From the NCBI GenBank assembly GCA_030549495.1, contig JAUIRK010000945.1, forward strand, positions 1,199,501 through 1,263,500: a stretch of DNA of 64,000 nt, in the 5' to 3' direction. Under the pieces are notes generated by a model, which saw only the letters and a program-made list of their open reading frames with translations, was not told where the DNA came from and searched no databases. Positions 12,093 to 23,300 of this stretch are shown here, in pieces. The position numbers and the translations under genes were made by a program. Each line of letters begins with the position of its first letter. Within the stretch, counting starts at the first letter, position 1. This DNA comes from Nectonema munidae (Eukaryota > Nematomorpha > Nectonematoida > Nectonematidae).

Positions 12093-15000
12093 GTATGCTC
12101 TCTTCCCCCATTGATTTGATTGGTTAATCTTAGATGTCATCAACTGCCAATCACTCATTCTTGTTATGAGTGATTACCACCAAGCGTTAACGAGTGCAAA
12201 TTTTTTCTTTTTTTTTTAAAACAATTTCGCAGACGAATTTCACATTTTAGCAGACGATTTTTGCATTTTAGAATTTTTTCTTAAATTTTGTCCTTTAAAA
12301 TGGCGAATAAGTTTCTAATAATTATGAACAACCTTCAAATACTTCTTTTTAAACTCTAATACTTTTGAATATAAATTAAGTAAGATTTTTCCTTATCACT
12401 ATCAAAATTTTTAGTCCAATCTTTTAAACCGGGGTTAACGTCAACAAAAAATTCTATGATATTTACTTTAAAGCAAATGACATATTGAAGAAATTTTTTT
12501 TAAACAAATTTTAAAAATCCAATGAATTTTGCATTTTTCTTAGAGACCAATAATAATAATTCATAGAAAAAAATTCAAAAATTATATACTGCCTCAAATA
12601 TTATGATAAACATATGTGAATTTTTAAAAACTATCCTATTAAATCTGCAAGCTTATAATGTGTAAGGATTTATTATATTTTAGAACATATAAACCTATTG
12701 TTTTGTTCTTGTTTCAAATAATAAATAAATAACTTTTTCAAAATGTGCCACCGCTTGTAAAACTACTAATAAAGGAGACTTGCTGTTCGAACCCAACACC
12801 TTGAGTTATCGAAGCCCAGTAGTATATAAACACCTAGCTCACGCATAGTTCCAAATATATTTTATTTATCATTTATAATTTCAATAAAAATGTTCCTTTT
12901 TTGGATACTAATATATATTTCATGCAATTTCCTAGGAAGTTTTTTTGGTCTCTCATAATTTACATACAAAATTTAAGAGGAATTTTGAAAGCTTAAGCAG
13001 TTACCCGGTTGTTTGATCCGATTCGTTTAAAAACCGATAGCGGAGTCAATTCAACGTTTTGGTTGTATACGGGCGTGACTTTTAGCCGAAATAAGCTGAC
13101 ATCTTGTCACAACTTTTTTTTGGAAATTTCAATGTGAATTTTTTAGAATGAAAAATAATTTTTTGAATAAATTTTCTTATTTTTAATTATTAACTAGTTT
13201 AAAAACATTGAAATAAATCGCATTATTTTTTATTTTTCTTGAAAAAAACTGACATTTCGAAGCGATCTTAAAAGATTCCTGTTTATTTATTTTCAATAAA
13301 TGAATTCTTTCACTTATTTTTCCTTCTAATCGAAGAAATACAGCGAATTACTTTTAAAATTTGTTCAAATAACTACCTACCATCCTGCATTTCCGCTTAA
13401 GGAAGTGATCTTTGGGAGCAATCATCATTTCCACGAAGAGTGCTTCCTGTGCAGTGGTTGTCAAAAGCCGTTAAAGCTGACCGACTACGAATCATTCAAG
13501 GGCAAGCCATACTGTTCAACTTGCTACGCATCCTGTCTCCCGGCAGGAGGAAAGTGTTCTGGCTGTGGCAACAACTTGAAGTCAAGTAAGCAAGCAAACA
13601 TTTTTTAACGATAGTGTTTCTAGCACGGTTTCTGAATTAACTTTATAGTTGGAATCTGAAGTTTTAGCGAATTTATGTAGACTTATAATCTATACATATG
13701 GTATTTGATTGACATTTATGATTTTTGCTGAAACATCTTTGCTGCAGCTTTAAAATTGTGTTTCAAGGATTTTAGTTTTTTTTTTTGAATATTTTTTGCT
13801 TATTATTAGACGAAGAAAGGCTGGAGTACAAGAATCAGCTCTGGCACAAAAACTGTTTCAATTGCAGCCTGTGCAAGAAGTCCATTGCCAACGTGAAGTT
13901 TCACAACGAGAAAAATCAGCTTATTTGTACCAACTGCTATCAACAAAATGTTGCCCAAAGATGCGCTAAATGTCAAAACGTATACCTCCTTCCTCCCTAA
14001 TCATCTTTTATTCTTTTTTTTTTGAAGAAAAAAAAATTAATCAATTTCACTTTTTCATTTCCTGTGAAACTGTAAAACCAGGAATTTTATGATGTTAAAA
14101 ATTAAGAAGATTTATCGAATTAGTGTTCCACTTGAAAATCACTAGAGATTGCACACCGGGGACCCCGCCCCCGTCTCCTCCCCGGGGAAAATCTTATTTC
14201 CCCGAGGAAAAAATACAAGATTAAATTCACAGTTATAATCATATTTTTACATTATACGATAGATAATGTGGTGGTATTTATGTATTATGTGCATTTCAAA
14301 GTTATATGTATTCTTTATAATTCATCATGTAAACAAAAACAGACTCTCTCAGGATTATTGTTTTTAAAATTTTGAATAAATCATTTCAAAATTTTAGTGT
14401 TCTTGATAAAAAAAAAATTTTTTCCATGGGGTGCATGCACGTGTATAATAAGTATTAATTAACCCATTAATGCCCAACCATGGAATTAGATAAAAAATCT
14501 TAATTCTCTTTTTTGTAATATTACTCATTTGGTATCAATAGCCAAAATTTCTTTTGTATATTTAATACCGTTTTTAGTTTTTTGACAAACGGGTGTACAC
14601 ATATGTGCACGCTAGGAAGTTTTCAATCCATCAAATTTAGAAAAGATAATGTTATAAAAGATAAAATACAATTTTATTTAATCTTAAAAACATTAGCACC
14701 ATTTTGAAGTATGGAAGAGTTTAAAATGTCCACTGTCAATGCATAAAGCCACATCACAAGTTTAACATATCACTCTGGTTCGCCTTGCACATGAAGAAAC
14801 AGCACATCTCACTTTGTCCATCTGTTTTGGCCAGTGTGGTCTTCCATGAAGTCGTACACTTTCATCTACTCTCGCTTTGCCTTTTTTGAAAGATTTTCTC
14901 GGGAAAATATTAATACATGCTTTTTTATCGCTCAGATAGGAAGATGAAACACTTCTCAAAAACCACAGTAAATCGTGGCCTTTGTTGTCGTTTGCCATCT

Positions 15001-17592
15001 TATACAGCATGAAGGAAAATGTCATAAGCGTAGACAAAAGTTTGGTGAAATGTGGCCACCACCACTTTTTCGACTTAATGGGTATTCATAAGTTTCTCGA
15101 GGCCCAACTTCACCACTTTCCGCGGACGATGGGTGTCCAGGATGGGAAAAAGGAGGTTCTCCTTAGGGCGCTTTCCTTCTGGCACAAAGCAGTCGTTCAA
15201 ACAAGCCAGGATCCTCCTATGGCTCGAAACATCCAGTGCCTCGACAGATGCCCTCAGTAACGTAGTGGAACACGTCAAGTCGGTGGACGATCCTGCGGAC
15301 GGCCCGTCACGCACGCTCCCAAAGAACCCGATCCACTCCTTGAAGATTTGGAATTGCACCATTGCCATGGATTCCATGGAATGGGTCACCTTCTTTGAAA
15401 CAATCTGGAGATCCTTCAGAGAAAAAACCAAAGATAGAATGGCGAGGTTCTCGCCTCTGCTGGCCTGAGCACCCATCGTCCGCGGACGGAGGTGCAATTG
15501 GGCCCCGAGAAACTCGATGGACTGCACGGGGGAGAGGATCGATTTCTTGACGTTTATGCGGATTCCGCATTCGTCTTCCAGAAACCGAGTGAAGGCCGTA
15601 GTGATCTTGGTTGTGGATTCCCGGTCCTCCCCCAAAATCAAGAAGTCGCCCAGGTATAAGCGGAATTGGGCACGCAGTTCCACTGGTAGTCTTTCCTTGA
15701 AAGTTCCTAGCAGACGTGCCACCACGCTTTGTAGGACTGCTGGGCTAAAGCACGCCTCCATTGGCAACCTGGTGAACTGTCAAATTTTTCCCCCTAACTT
15801 GATACAAAAGCAGTTTCTCCATTCCTTCTGGATTCTAATGTCATAAAACGCATCTGTAAGATTCAGACGGGTGGCCCATTTGAATGAGGGCTGAACGTAG
15901 TGCAGCTGGAAGGGGGCCGTGAGCTTGATAGCTGGCGTGACGAAGAGGTCCCTTGAGAAACCAAAGTCTGCCACAAAACGAGTCTTCCCGGTGGCCTTGG
16001 GAACCAAGAAGCACGGGGAGACTATTCTAGGGCGAATCGCCTGTTTCAGTACGCCAGACTGGACAAGTCTCGGGAGAACCTCCTTTGTAAAGAACGATTT
16101 CTGCTCCTTAGGCCGTGCTGAGAACCTGAAGAAGGAGTGGAAGGGGGATTGCTTATGAGCCTGGACAAGATTAAAAAATTTCTGGACAAGGATGCTAATT
16201 TTGGTCAACTGGAGCTTTGAAAAGCGGGGCAGTGACCTGGAAGGTGGAACCCAGGACGGGGGCCCTGAGCCTGGCTGAGGTGGTAAATGAGGAGAGCAGT
16301 TTCTTACATGATGTGATGTCAATGATCGACGGGATCTGGTCCTCAGCCGGATCTGGACAGGGGTTCTCGTTCGGGTCAAACGACATCACCTGCGAGAAAA
16401 TGGTTTTCCAAAAAAAAAATTTTTTTTTGTTAAAAAAATTACTTCATTATTTTCTTTTTCGATTTTTTTTGCCTGGATTATTGAGTCATCTCCATCTTCC
16501 CAGGTAACATGAACACCATAAGCGTTGACTTCTTTTACCATTCCATACACTTTAGCAGGATTGTGAGACTTTCCAAAACGATTATAACTCCATCTTTCTT
16601 TCAGAGGAACTTTCATATCATCAAAAAGAAAAGCTTTTGCACTAACCAAATCACCTTTACGATACATAATATTACTAACAACTTGCTATTAAAATCAAGA
16701 GCAGCAAGCTACAAAAAAATCATAAAAGACAACACACATTGAATCATCAATCAACTGATGTATATCAGTGAGTTGTGCACATATGTGTACACCAGGGTGC
16801 ACCTGGTGTGCACATTTGTGAACAATTAATTTTTCTTTAGAGTGAATGAGAGCAACTTTAATGCTTAAATTAATTGGGCATTATATCGTGTTATAAAGCT
16901 CTTTAGCTCAACACAAATACTAAAAAAAAGGAAAAAATATTTTTGAAAACCTTTCATTTTATCGAAGCATATATTATTTTACGGTTAGAAAAAAATGAAA
17001 TTAAAAGTGCGAATTATCTTTTAGCCTATTACGGGTCCAGCTGTCAAAAGCAAAAACGACATATTCCACAAGCAATGCTTCATCTGTGTTGGTTGTGGCA
17101 AGGAGTTAGCGGGAAAGAGCGTAGCTTCCCACAACAACGACCCCTATTGCATCGACTGCTATGGCAAGATGTTCGCGAAGAGATGTGCCAATTGCAAACA
17201 GCCAATCACAGGTAGGATTCAGCATAACCTATTAAGAAGGCCCAGATGATTCTTGCTTTTTTTTAAAAGTGGTCTTTAACCAAATTACGTAATGTCGTAT
17301 GCTCTTCCTCTGTGTTTCTGTTTTAGCCCTCTTCGGCTCCAATGGAACTACGGTGTTTGTTTTAAGTTAAATATCATGGGCATTCAACCCCGTGACTTTT
17401 TTAGTACTAATGAACTGTTTTCACGTTTTTTGAATAGGAGCAGGTGGAATGCAATTCGTCTCATACGAAGATCGTAACTGGCACAAACAATGCTTTATGT
17501 GCTTCAATTGCGGCAAAAATTTAGCCGATGCTTCCTTCAATACCATTGACGAGAAGATTTCCTGTGCCAGCTGTGCCGAAAAGTTTCAGTAG
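11949..17592 (+). CDS. FHL: FHL-type four-and-a-half LIM domain protein, five coding exons
   Basis: Joining 11949-12092, 13402-13585, 13810-13979, 17025-17211 and 17438-17592 gives 840 nt, a 279-residue protein ending in TAG. All four introns have GT/AG borders and matching phases. The half LIM (C3, C6, C24, C27) is followed by four full LIM domains. LIM1 uses C36-C39-H59-C62 and C65-C68-C86-C89, LIM2 starts at C100-C103, and the rest follow with the same C-x2-C/H-x2-C pattern. FHL proteins are about 280 residues with this architecture. They act as non-enzymatic scaffolds linking signalling proteins, transcription factors and the actin/sarcomere apparatus. The start is the first ATG after an in-frame upstream TGA within the acceptor-bounded exon. 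It could be called a Limpet-type isoform; I cannot see alternative N-termini. Confidence 0.93.
12741..12848 (-). repeat. tRNA-derived SINE, family 2 (in FHL intron 1)
   Basis: The minus strand reads GGGCTTCGATAACTCAAGGT, then a B-box-like GGGTTCGAAC, matching the family 2 copy at 1048-1164 in order and spacing. The right end carries TGAGCTAGG in place of the consensus head. Confidence 0.6.
13402..13585 (+). CDS. FHL: FHL coding exon 2 (LIM1 and start of LIM2)
   Basis: The acceptor CTTAAG precedes GAAGTGATC and the donor is A|GTAAGC, phase 1. The exon supplies the H-x2-C-x2-C-x2-C centre and the closing C-x2-C of LIM1, then the C-x2-C that opens LIM2. Confidence 0.92.
13683..13746 (+). repeat. 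64-bp repeat in FHL intron 2
   Basis: It differs at one position from 17675-17738 downstream of the FHL stop codon, in the same orientation. It is non-coding and contains CATATGGTATTTGATTGACA. The two copies bracket the last three coding exons. Confidence 0.8.
13810..13979 (+). CDS. FHL: FHL coding exon 3 (LIM2 and start of LIM3)
   Basis: The acceptor ATTATTAG is followed by two bases completing the phase-1 codon, and the donor GTATAC is in phase 0. It encodes the WHKNCFNC centre of LIM2 and the C-x2-C pair opening LIM3. The intron that follows (13980-17024) houses the piggyBac/RT composite. Confidence 0.92.
14690..15037 (-). pseudogene. piggyBac transposase C-terminal fragment with zinc ribbon
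   Basis: The frame reads NDNKGHDLLWFLRSV, then ARVDESVRLHGRPHWP and a Cys-rich tail with CAVSSC, RTRVIC and, after a TAA, TCDVALC. This is the order of the C-terminal dimerisation and CRD zinc-ribbon region of piggyBac-family transposases. The internal TAA between the Cys pairs breaks it. No catalytic aspartates lie in this piece. It is bounded upstream by the RT frame only about 30 nt away. Confidence 0.7.
15075..16379 (-). pseudogene. Reverse-transcriptase domain, pseudogene, DIRS/LTR-like lineage uncertain
   Basis: Ordered RT motifs are visible on the minus strand: SPCFLVPKATGKTRFVAD (fingers), LNLTDAFYDIRI (motif A with its Asp), RLPMEACFSPAVLQ (motif B), RLYLGDFLILG (motif C) and INVKKSILSP..IEFLG (motifs D/E). 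The two blocks are in the same frame, interrupted by one TGA at 15780-15782 where related proteins usually carry an aromatic residue before QFT. Motif C reads YLGD instead of YxDD, so one catalytic Asp is lost. RNase H, integrase and recombinase were not found. The motif style resembles DIRS-type or LTR-type RTs; a database search would be needed to decide. Confidence 0.75.
16440..16667 (-). pseudogene. piggyBac-associated N-terminal coding piece
   Basis: The frame starts MYRKGDLVSAKAFLFDD and continues through KERWSYNRFGKSHN and HVTWEDGDDS before running into a T/A-rich tract at 16410-16440. It lies just inside the right terminal repeat of the composite, in the same orientation as the C-terminal piece. 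Its predicted fold looks like a small beta domain of SH3 type. Assignment to the piggyBac N-terminus rests on position and general resemblance only. Confidence 0.45.
17025..17211 (+). CDS. FHL: FHL coding exon 4 (LIM3 and start of LIM4)
   Basis: The acceptor ATCTTTTAG is followed by CCTATTACG in phase 0 and the donor is G|GTAGGA, phase 1. It encodes FHKQCFICVGC of LIM3 and CANC opening LIM4. Confidence 0.92.
17438..17592 (+). CDS. FHL: FHL coding exon 5 (LIM4 and stop)
   Basis: The acceptor TTTGAATAG precedes two bases completing a Gly codon. The exon encodes NWHKQCFMCFNC and the final CASC pair of LIM4, and ends EKFQ before TAG. Confidence 0.93.
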
Positions 17593-17674
17593 CAAGCAAG
17601 CGGAGGAGATGGCGATGAAACATACCATTTAAACGAATTCTCATTTCTGTTGTTTTACTATTTTGTTTATAATT

Positions 17675-17738
17675 TTATAATCTATACATATGGTATTTGA
17701 TTGACATTTTTGATTTTTGCTGAAACATCTTTGCTGCA
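17675..17738 (+). repeat. 64-bp repeat in the FHL 3' untranslated region
   Basis: It is identical to 13683-13746 in FHL intron 2 except for one base, same orientation. It sits between the stop codon and the poly(A) signal and is therefore probably transcribed in the mature 3' UTR. Confidence 0.8.
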
Positions 17739-17821
17739 TCTTTCAAATACACACGCGTATATCGTGACGTGAATAATCCTCTCTTGAGTATGCATATTTA
17801 TGAATATTGCTTTTTGCTTTA

Positions 17822-17827
17822 AATAAA
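17822..17827 (+). terminator. Poly(A) signal AATAAA of the FHL gene
   Basis: A canonical AATAAA lies 230 nt after the FHL stop codon and is followed by a GT-containing stretch. It is the first such hexamer on the + strand after the stop. Confidence 0.6.
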
Positions 17828-20159
17828 CATAGTATATAATATGTGCGAAGAATACAAGTGTCCTTTTTCAATTTTATTCTAATTTTCTGAAAACCAATAT
17901 ATTTTTTTTAAACTTTTACAATGGAACATCGTTTGATCGAAAAATCTCTTTTTGAGGTCAAGCAAAAATCTATCCAAGTTTTAAAGAAAAATGTTTCATA
18001 TATTTTTTTTGCAATTTTTCTATAGAGTAAAACTATTAGACGGTGTTTTTTAAAACATCGATACATTATTAATCGATTGCTCAAAGCAAATTTTGATAGA
18101 AAGGATTTTTGGATCAAATCTTCAGTTGAAGAAAGATTGAAAAATATGTAGAAATTTCAGTTTTTACGCACAATTTTTTAAAACACTAAACCGTTGAGAT
18201 TGTAAAACGGTAAAACAGAATTGAAAAAAGACAATTTATAGCACTAAACGCGGTGTAGGGGGACATAATCTGGACGGTTGAACGCAGGTAGACAACTCAT
18301 TTGTCATTGCGAACCTGTATGCTACTACGGTGGTTTCTATTCCATAGTTTGCTATGTGCATGTTTTGATACAAATGATTAGCGAGATGAGCTTCAACTTT
18401 ATGTTCATATTTTGCTAGATGTAAGATTTGATATACCTCATTTGGGGAGACGATGCTACAAAAGTTATTACCTAAAAGTATTGACAAATTTGTTATGATG
18501 TCGACTTAGATGGAGAGCCAGGGGTAAATTAGCTAAAACTTGACCGGGGAAGGGTTGAAAAAGGGTTTAATAATAAAACAAAAGTAAGTTCAAAATATCT
18601 CAAATTTTAAAACTTATACTCCAAAATAAGCTTATTTTTGTCTTTCCACATATGTCTCCTTATGATATTCTATTAAACATAAATTTTTCGGAGATGATCC
18701 ACCATCTAGCTATGGGAAGAGAAGCATTCAATATGTAATTTCGTTAAATGACGATGTTTTTCTAGTTTCTGCTTAACTTTATAAAAAAGTTTACACCCAA
18801 ATGACTATGTGATTAACTCGCGACTATTAGAAACTCTTGATGATGATGCATGCATGCCGGCCGCCCGCCCTCCCGAATTACAACTACAAAATATTTCTGA
18901 CTTCTTTCAGAGCGGAATCTGGGAGGAAAGTGCAAACCTTTTGGAATAGTTTCACGATTAGTCAAGTTAAAATGAAAATTGTGAGGGAATTTAAAGCTTT
19001 AGAATGCAAGAACAAAAAAAGGTTCATTACATCTCTGTAGAAAAATTAAAAATTGGATCACTGAAAAAAAATATTCACTTTTAGTGATTTGTTTCATTTT
19101 CAGAATATTCAAAAAAATTGGATCCATTCTTTATTCTTCGAGATGAAAAATAGTTTAATAAAACGACATGAACAAAAGGACTTTGAAATTGGGGGAGCCA
19201 GAAAATAGAGTGGACGAAGAAATATAAGAAATAAGTATGCTATCTTTAGTTGAACTTCCCGAGAGGACGCTAACATCCTAGAAAATCGGAGTACATCTAG
19301 TTACAGCCTTGTTTGTCACAAGAGGACTGACTACCCACCCACCCAAACACTTTGACCTAATTGGATAAAAGTTTTTGAATATTTTATTTGTTTTAAAACC
19401 AATCAATTTGTATTACATTAGAATATCGAACCAATTATTTTTAAATAAGCCTTGACTTCTGATCTGATTGGCTGGAAAAATTTAGCTCATGCGGACAAAA
19501 TTTTTCCAAGTTTTGCTTACTCAAATTTCTCTACTAGATCTCTCTCTCTCTTCAAAAGTGTCTTTGAAATGGCTGCATTAACCCTTTGAAAAGCAGTCGT
19601 CTTACACCCGTGTTGAAGTGAAACTTTTAAAAAAATGATATATAGTTCATGCTACGTCAAAAATCAAAAATTCAATTGTTGCTTGCAAATGAAGAATCAT
19701 CAGCATAAAAATTTTTACAATCAAAAAATAAAGGAATTGGATTTGTCATTAAACTATTATATTAGTATAGATTTGTAAATATAGTAAAACAACCTCATTT
19801 TATTTTTTAAGAAAGAATTAATTCATCAGCAATAAAAAGGCATTGGAACTAGAGAGAATGAAAATTGTTTTTTGATGCAAAGCAGTTTTTTCATTGGCTG
19901 AAATAATAAATATGTTAATATATTTAATACAATAACTATTGTTATTCAGAATGCTATGAGAATTCTAAAAATGTATAACCCTTGTAATTATGTGATGTCA
20001 AAATTTTGATCACAGTCAGCATAAAAGTTTTAGTTTTTCAGAGTTTTCGTATGTGCACGCACATGCACAACAAGCATAAACAGATCTACACGGACTCCTT
20101 TTAAATATTGGGTGTTCATTTTCCAGAATAAAAGTTCAAGTAATAATACTTGGAAATAT
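17828..20159. other. Spacer between the convergent FHL and listerin genes
   Basis: No exon is supported. It contains a dispersed repeat at about 18305-18485, a GC-rich oddity near 18845-18875 and a TTAACCCTTTG motif near 19579 that resembles a solitary piggyBac end. The rest is AT-rich sequence in which I see nothing. Confidence 0.4.
18305..18485. repeat. Dispersed repeat related to 25010-25320
   Basis: It contains GGTTTCTATTCCAT, then TATTTTGCTAGATGTAAGATT, GATATACCTCATT(T/C)GGGGAG and CGATGCTACA(A/T)AAGTTATTACCTA in the same order as near 25010-25180. It is non-coding. Confidence 0.6.
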
Positions 20160-20165
20160 TTTATT
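20160..20165 (-). terminator. Poly(A) signal AATAAA of listerin
   Basis: On the minus strand AATAAA lies about 70 nt past the listerin stop codon at 20235-20237, a normal distance for a short 3' UTR. Confidence 0.65.
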
Positions 20166-20234
20166 GAAGTGAAAATGCAACAACAACAACTCTTGTCGTA
20201 GACGCGTAGGAAGAAAGTGTTCGTCTCTTCCGCT

Positions 20235-20309
20235 TTACGTTGTGTTTTTGCCGAATTCAGATCTGCACATTGGACACGTATAGTTAACGGAATTTTTCAC
20301 CCATTTGTA
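20235..20309 (-). CDS. LTN1: Listerin last exon (RING second half and stop)
   Basis: The acceptor TTTTCAG precedes YKWVKNSVNYTCPMCRSEF and a TAA. The CPMC pair gives the last two zinc ligands, and the family normally ends CPLCR plus a few residues, as here. Confidence 0.93.
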   Translation of the reverse strand, partial: YKWVKNSVNYTCPMCRSEFGKNTT

Positions 20310-23300
20310 CTGAAAATAAGGAAAGCATAATCAAAATAAATAAGGCATACTTAATCTTTGATCAATCAGCACAAATACCATGCAGGCAGAGTGGAATGGA
20401 GTTTTACAGGTGGAGCAGCGCTTGGACTTTCCCCCATCTTTCATGACACAAAAGCAAATTGAGCAAAGCGTGACGTCATTGCACGTTTCGTTTAGGTGCG
20501 CGAACCAAAGCTTCAGAGTGTATGTGAGATCTTCATTCTTAAATGGCAATATGGTAGAATGCAAAAGACTTGTGTTATTTCTTTCGTGCTTCAGTGTAAA
20601 TTTGCGAACAAAAAGTATAATAACTTCGCAAGTTTGGAGAAAAGGTTTTTTTAATTATGTAAATGAATTTTTTTGAATAGTCAAACAAATTTTGAAAGAA
20701 AAAAAAAAGATATGTTATATATAATTTTTTTGTCTAACATTACTTATTTTTTTTAATTTATTCAAATTTTCGTTTTTTTTTTCAAAAACGGCTAATGGAA
20801 AAATTGTTTAGGCTAAAAACAGTTGTGTTTAGTCAAATGGCTAAAGAAAAAAAATTGTAGCACGTGACACGCTATCATTTAAAGATCTAAGGAATTTCAT
20901 GAGAGGCCATCATGTTTATATATGACTTACAGATTAGGAAACGTGTAAGACGGTGTTTCTCAACCTGTTCCAGTTAACACACACAGGGGCCCAGAATATT
21001 TTTAGAAGGGTCCATATACCGATTTGTTGAGTAAAAGTTATGGAATTGAAAAAATCGATATATCAGCAAAAATATCAACAAAAAAGGAAGCTCAGTTATA
21101 TGTGACTGCTTTCGCATTTTCATATCTTGTTGAATAAGATTTGATACTTAAAAGTGATTAAAATATACTTTATTTTAAGTTATTCAGTCATGTTCTCTTT
21201 CTCTGCTTTCAACAAAAGGTTTTTAGATCAAAAAATTTTACTTTTCGATTTCATAAAATTTGATTGATATCACAATGTTTTGTTTGAGTGAAATTTTTGA
21301 CTGTTTGTCTTTTATTTGGTCGTGAGAATGAAGAAAAAGTATATCTTTCACGTCGCAAATCATTATTAAATGACAGCGATTTTTTGAAAAATAACAAAAA
21401 ATTGTATGTTTACATATGCAGAAAAATGCCTTTGAACATAACTGAAACTATACAACAGCATTGAAACATACAGTGATATGCTAATCAGAAGTAAAACATA
21501 CCATACTGTTGATCGTTCAAAAGATTTAGAAAATACTTTGAAAAAATATCATTTATTCAAGTATGATTTATATGATTCATTCAAGTAGTCATTTGATATA
21601 TGTTAAATTTTGTTTCCGTTCTTCAACTTTTCTTATTATATTTGCTCTTTTATTTGCGGATATTGTCTCATGCTGGCTTCTGCCAGAGGTTCCTGCAAGC
21701 ATGATCCTGATACCTTCTGCTGTCTGCGGAGTCTTTCTGAATGTCAAGTCAGTCAAGTAGACAATAGTTGAAGGGAACCTCTTCTGTTCGGCTTACAAGG
21801 TGTACTTTAGAGTTCAAGTAGGGGACCAGGACAAGAGTTGAGCGCCACACGTGGTTTGGGAAGTTGCGGGCCACTCTGGAGTAACGAAAACTGAAGGTCG
21901 GTTCGTGCCAAGATTCTGGCGGGAACCAACAGATCACACAAACAACCGCTACTTTTGTATGGTGGTAGTCACGTGTCCGCGCAAGGGTAGGAAGACGGAT
22001 ATGTTCGACTACCCCGATCTTCCATCATCTCTTCGTTCTGTGATGCATTTTGAGAAGCTTCCAGCTCCCAACCCTCCTCCAATGATCATGAAAGATGCTT
22101 GCACAAGTTCCAGCAGCGAAACAGAAGATGCCCACGACGATGCCTTTGTTGCAGATGATAACCTGGCTATTCCGCTTTCCCTAACCAAGCGGAGCTCAAT
22201 GATCTTATCAAAGACCTAGGACTCACCAAATGAAAAACAGAATTACTGACATCCAGGTTCAAACAGTGGAACTTGTTTGACGAAAACTGTCGGGTAACAA
22301 AACAGAGACAACGTCATGACATTCTCTCAGTATTTCACAATAGGTATGGTCCCTGCAACTGGCGACTGTTCGTGTACAGCTCAAATAGAAGCTTGACGGC
22401 GGTGCTGTTTCACAATGGTAACAAGTACACAAGCATTCCTATCGCCCACTCTGTTCACCTAAAGGAAGACTATGAGGATGTGAAGCTCCTATATAAAAAC
22501 TATAATTCTATATAGTGAAGCTAACTATATTTAGTCTAGAAACAGTCAAGTCTTGAGTAAAGATCACCTCAATCGTGTATCATTGCAATACATTAGTGCA
22601 TTGAAAACAGCGATCAGTAAAACACAGACCACCTAAACCTACTTACTAGCATATGTCAGGCATTCTAAGAAATTTGCGGACTGTCGAGTGAGTTTGTGCT
22701 GAGGACACTTTCTCCTACTCTTTTTTGGAGAGGAGATCTTTGACCCCCTAGACTTCACTACCAACAAAGCTTGAGCAGAGTTGCTTGACCTGGAGAGGTT
22801 GGTTGACTTAATTCTCCAAGATTCGCAATATCAGAAGTCTTCGTTTTGTAGGACTTCAGCAGAAAGTTGTGAAGACTTGAAGTACAAACTTAACGAAAGC
22901 GAAATACCTGTGAATGTGGCATATAATTTATTTATTTCCGAATTTGACGGAAGAAAGTTGTGTTGTGCAAGTGATTCTTTCTGACACAAGGCAATCCACC
23001 AACCTATGCAAGACTAAGATTCTGAACCGTTCCCCCATCTAATCCCAAAATGAAAAGTAACTCACTTTGTCGAAGGAAAAAGCTGACATGAAGTTCTGAA
23101 GGCACTCCTGCAGATACTAATGAGAGGGGCAGATTTGTCGCTCTTTGGAATTCAAATATCAAGAAGCACGCAAGTTGCTGTTGGCAAGCCCAATCTTCAA
23201 TAGATTCAAGATCAATTTATAATTCTCTTTACCCATGGACTGATCTTTCAATACTACATCCATTCGGTCGGATTCTGAACTTCTCATTTCTGATGTGATC

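Larger units (their letters stand above)
14459..16894 (-). mobile_element. piggyBac-type transposon containing a reverse-transcriptase reading frame
   Basis: The left end is TTAA followed by CCCATTAATGCCCAA. The right end reads, inverted, CACGATATAATGCCCAA and abuts TTAT, a likely mutated TTAA. Subterminal 18-bp inverted repeats are perfect: GTGTACACATATGTGCAC at 14593-14610 and its reverse complement at 16775-16792. On the minus strand the element carries an N-terminal-like piggyBac piece, then a reverse transcriptase frame, then a piggyBac C-terminal zinc-ribbon piece. The DDE catalytic core of piggyBac is not found. Either an RT element inserted and deleted the core, or the two coding units recombined. 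All three frames are damaged. Confidence 0.7.

Noticed and set aside
11922-12158. Minus-strand frame over FHL exon 1
   Set aside because: Antisense shadow of a clear LIM-coding exon.
15133-15846. Several + strand frames of 60-110 codons
   Set aside because: These are shadows of the GC-richer RT frame on the minus strand.
19579-19620. piggyBac end TTAACCCTTTG
   Set aside because: No partner end or flanking TTAA could be found within several kb, so it may be chance.
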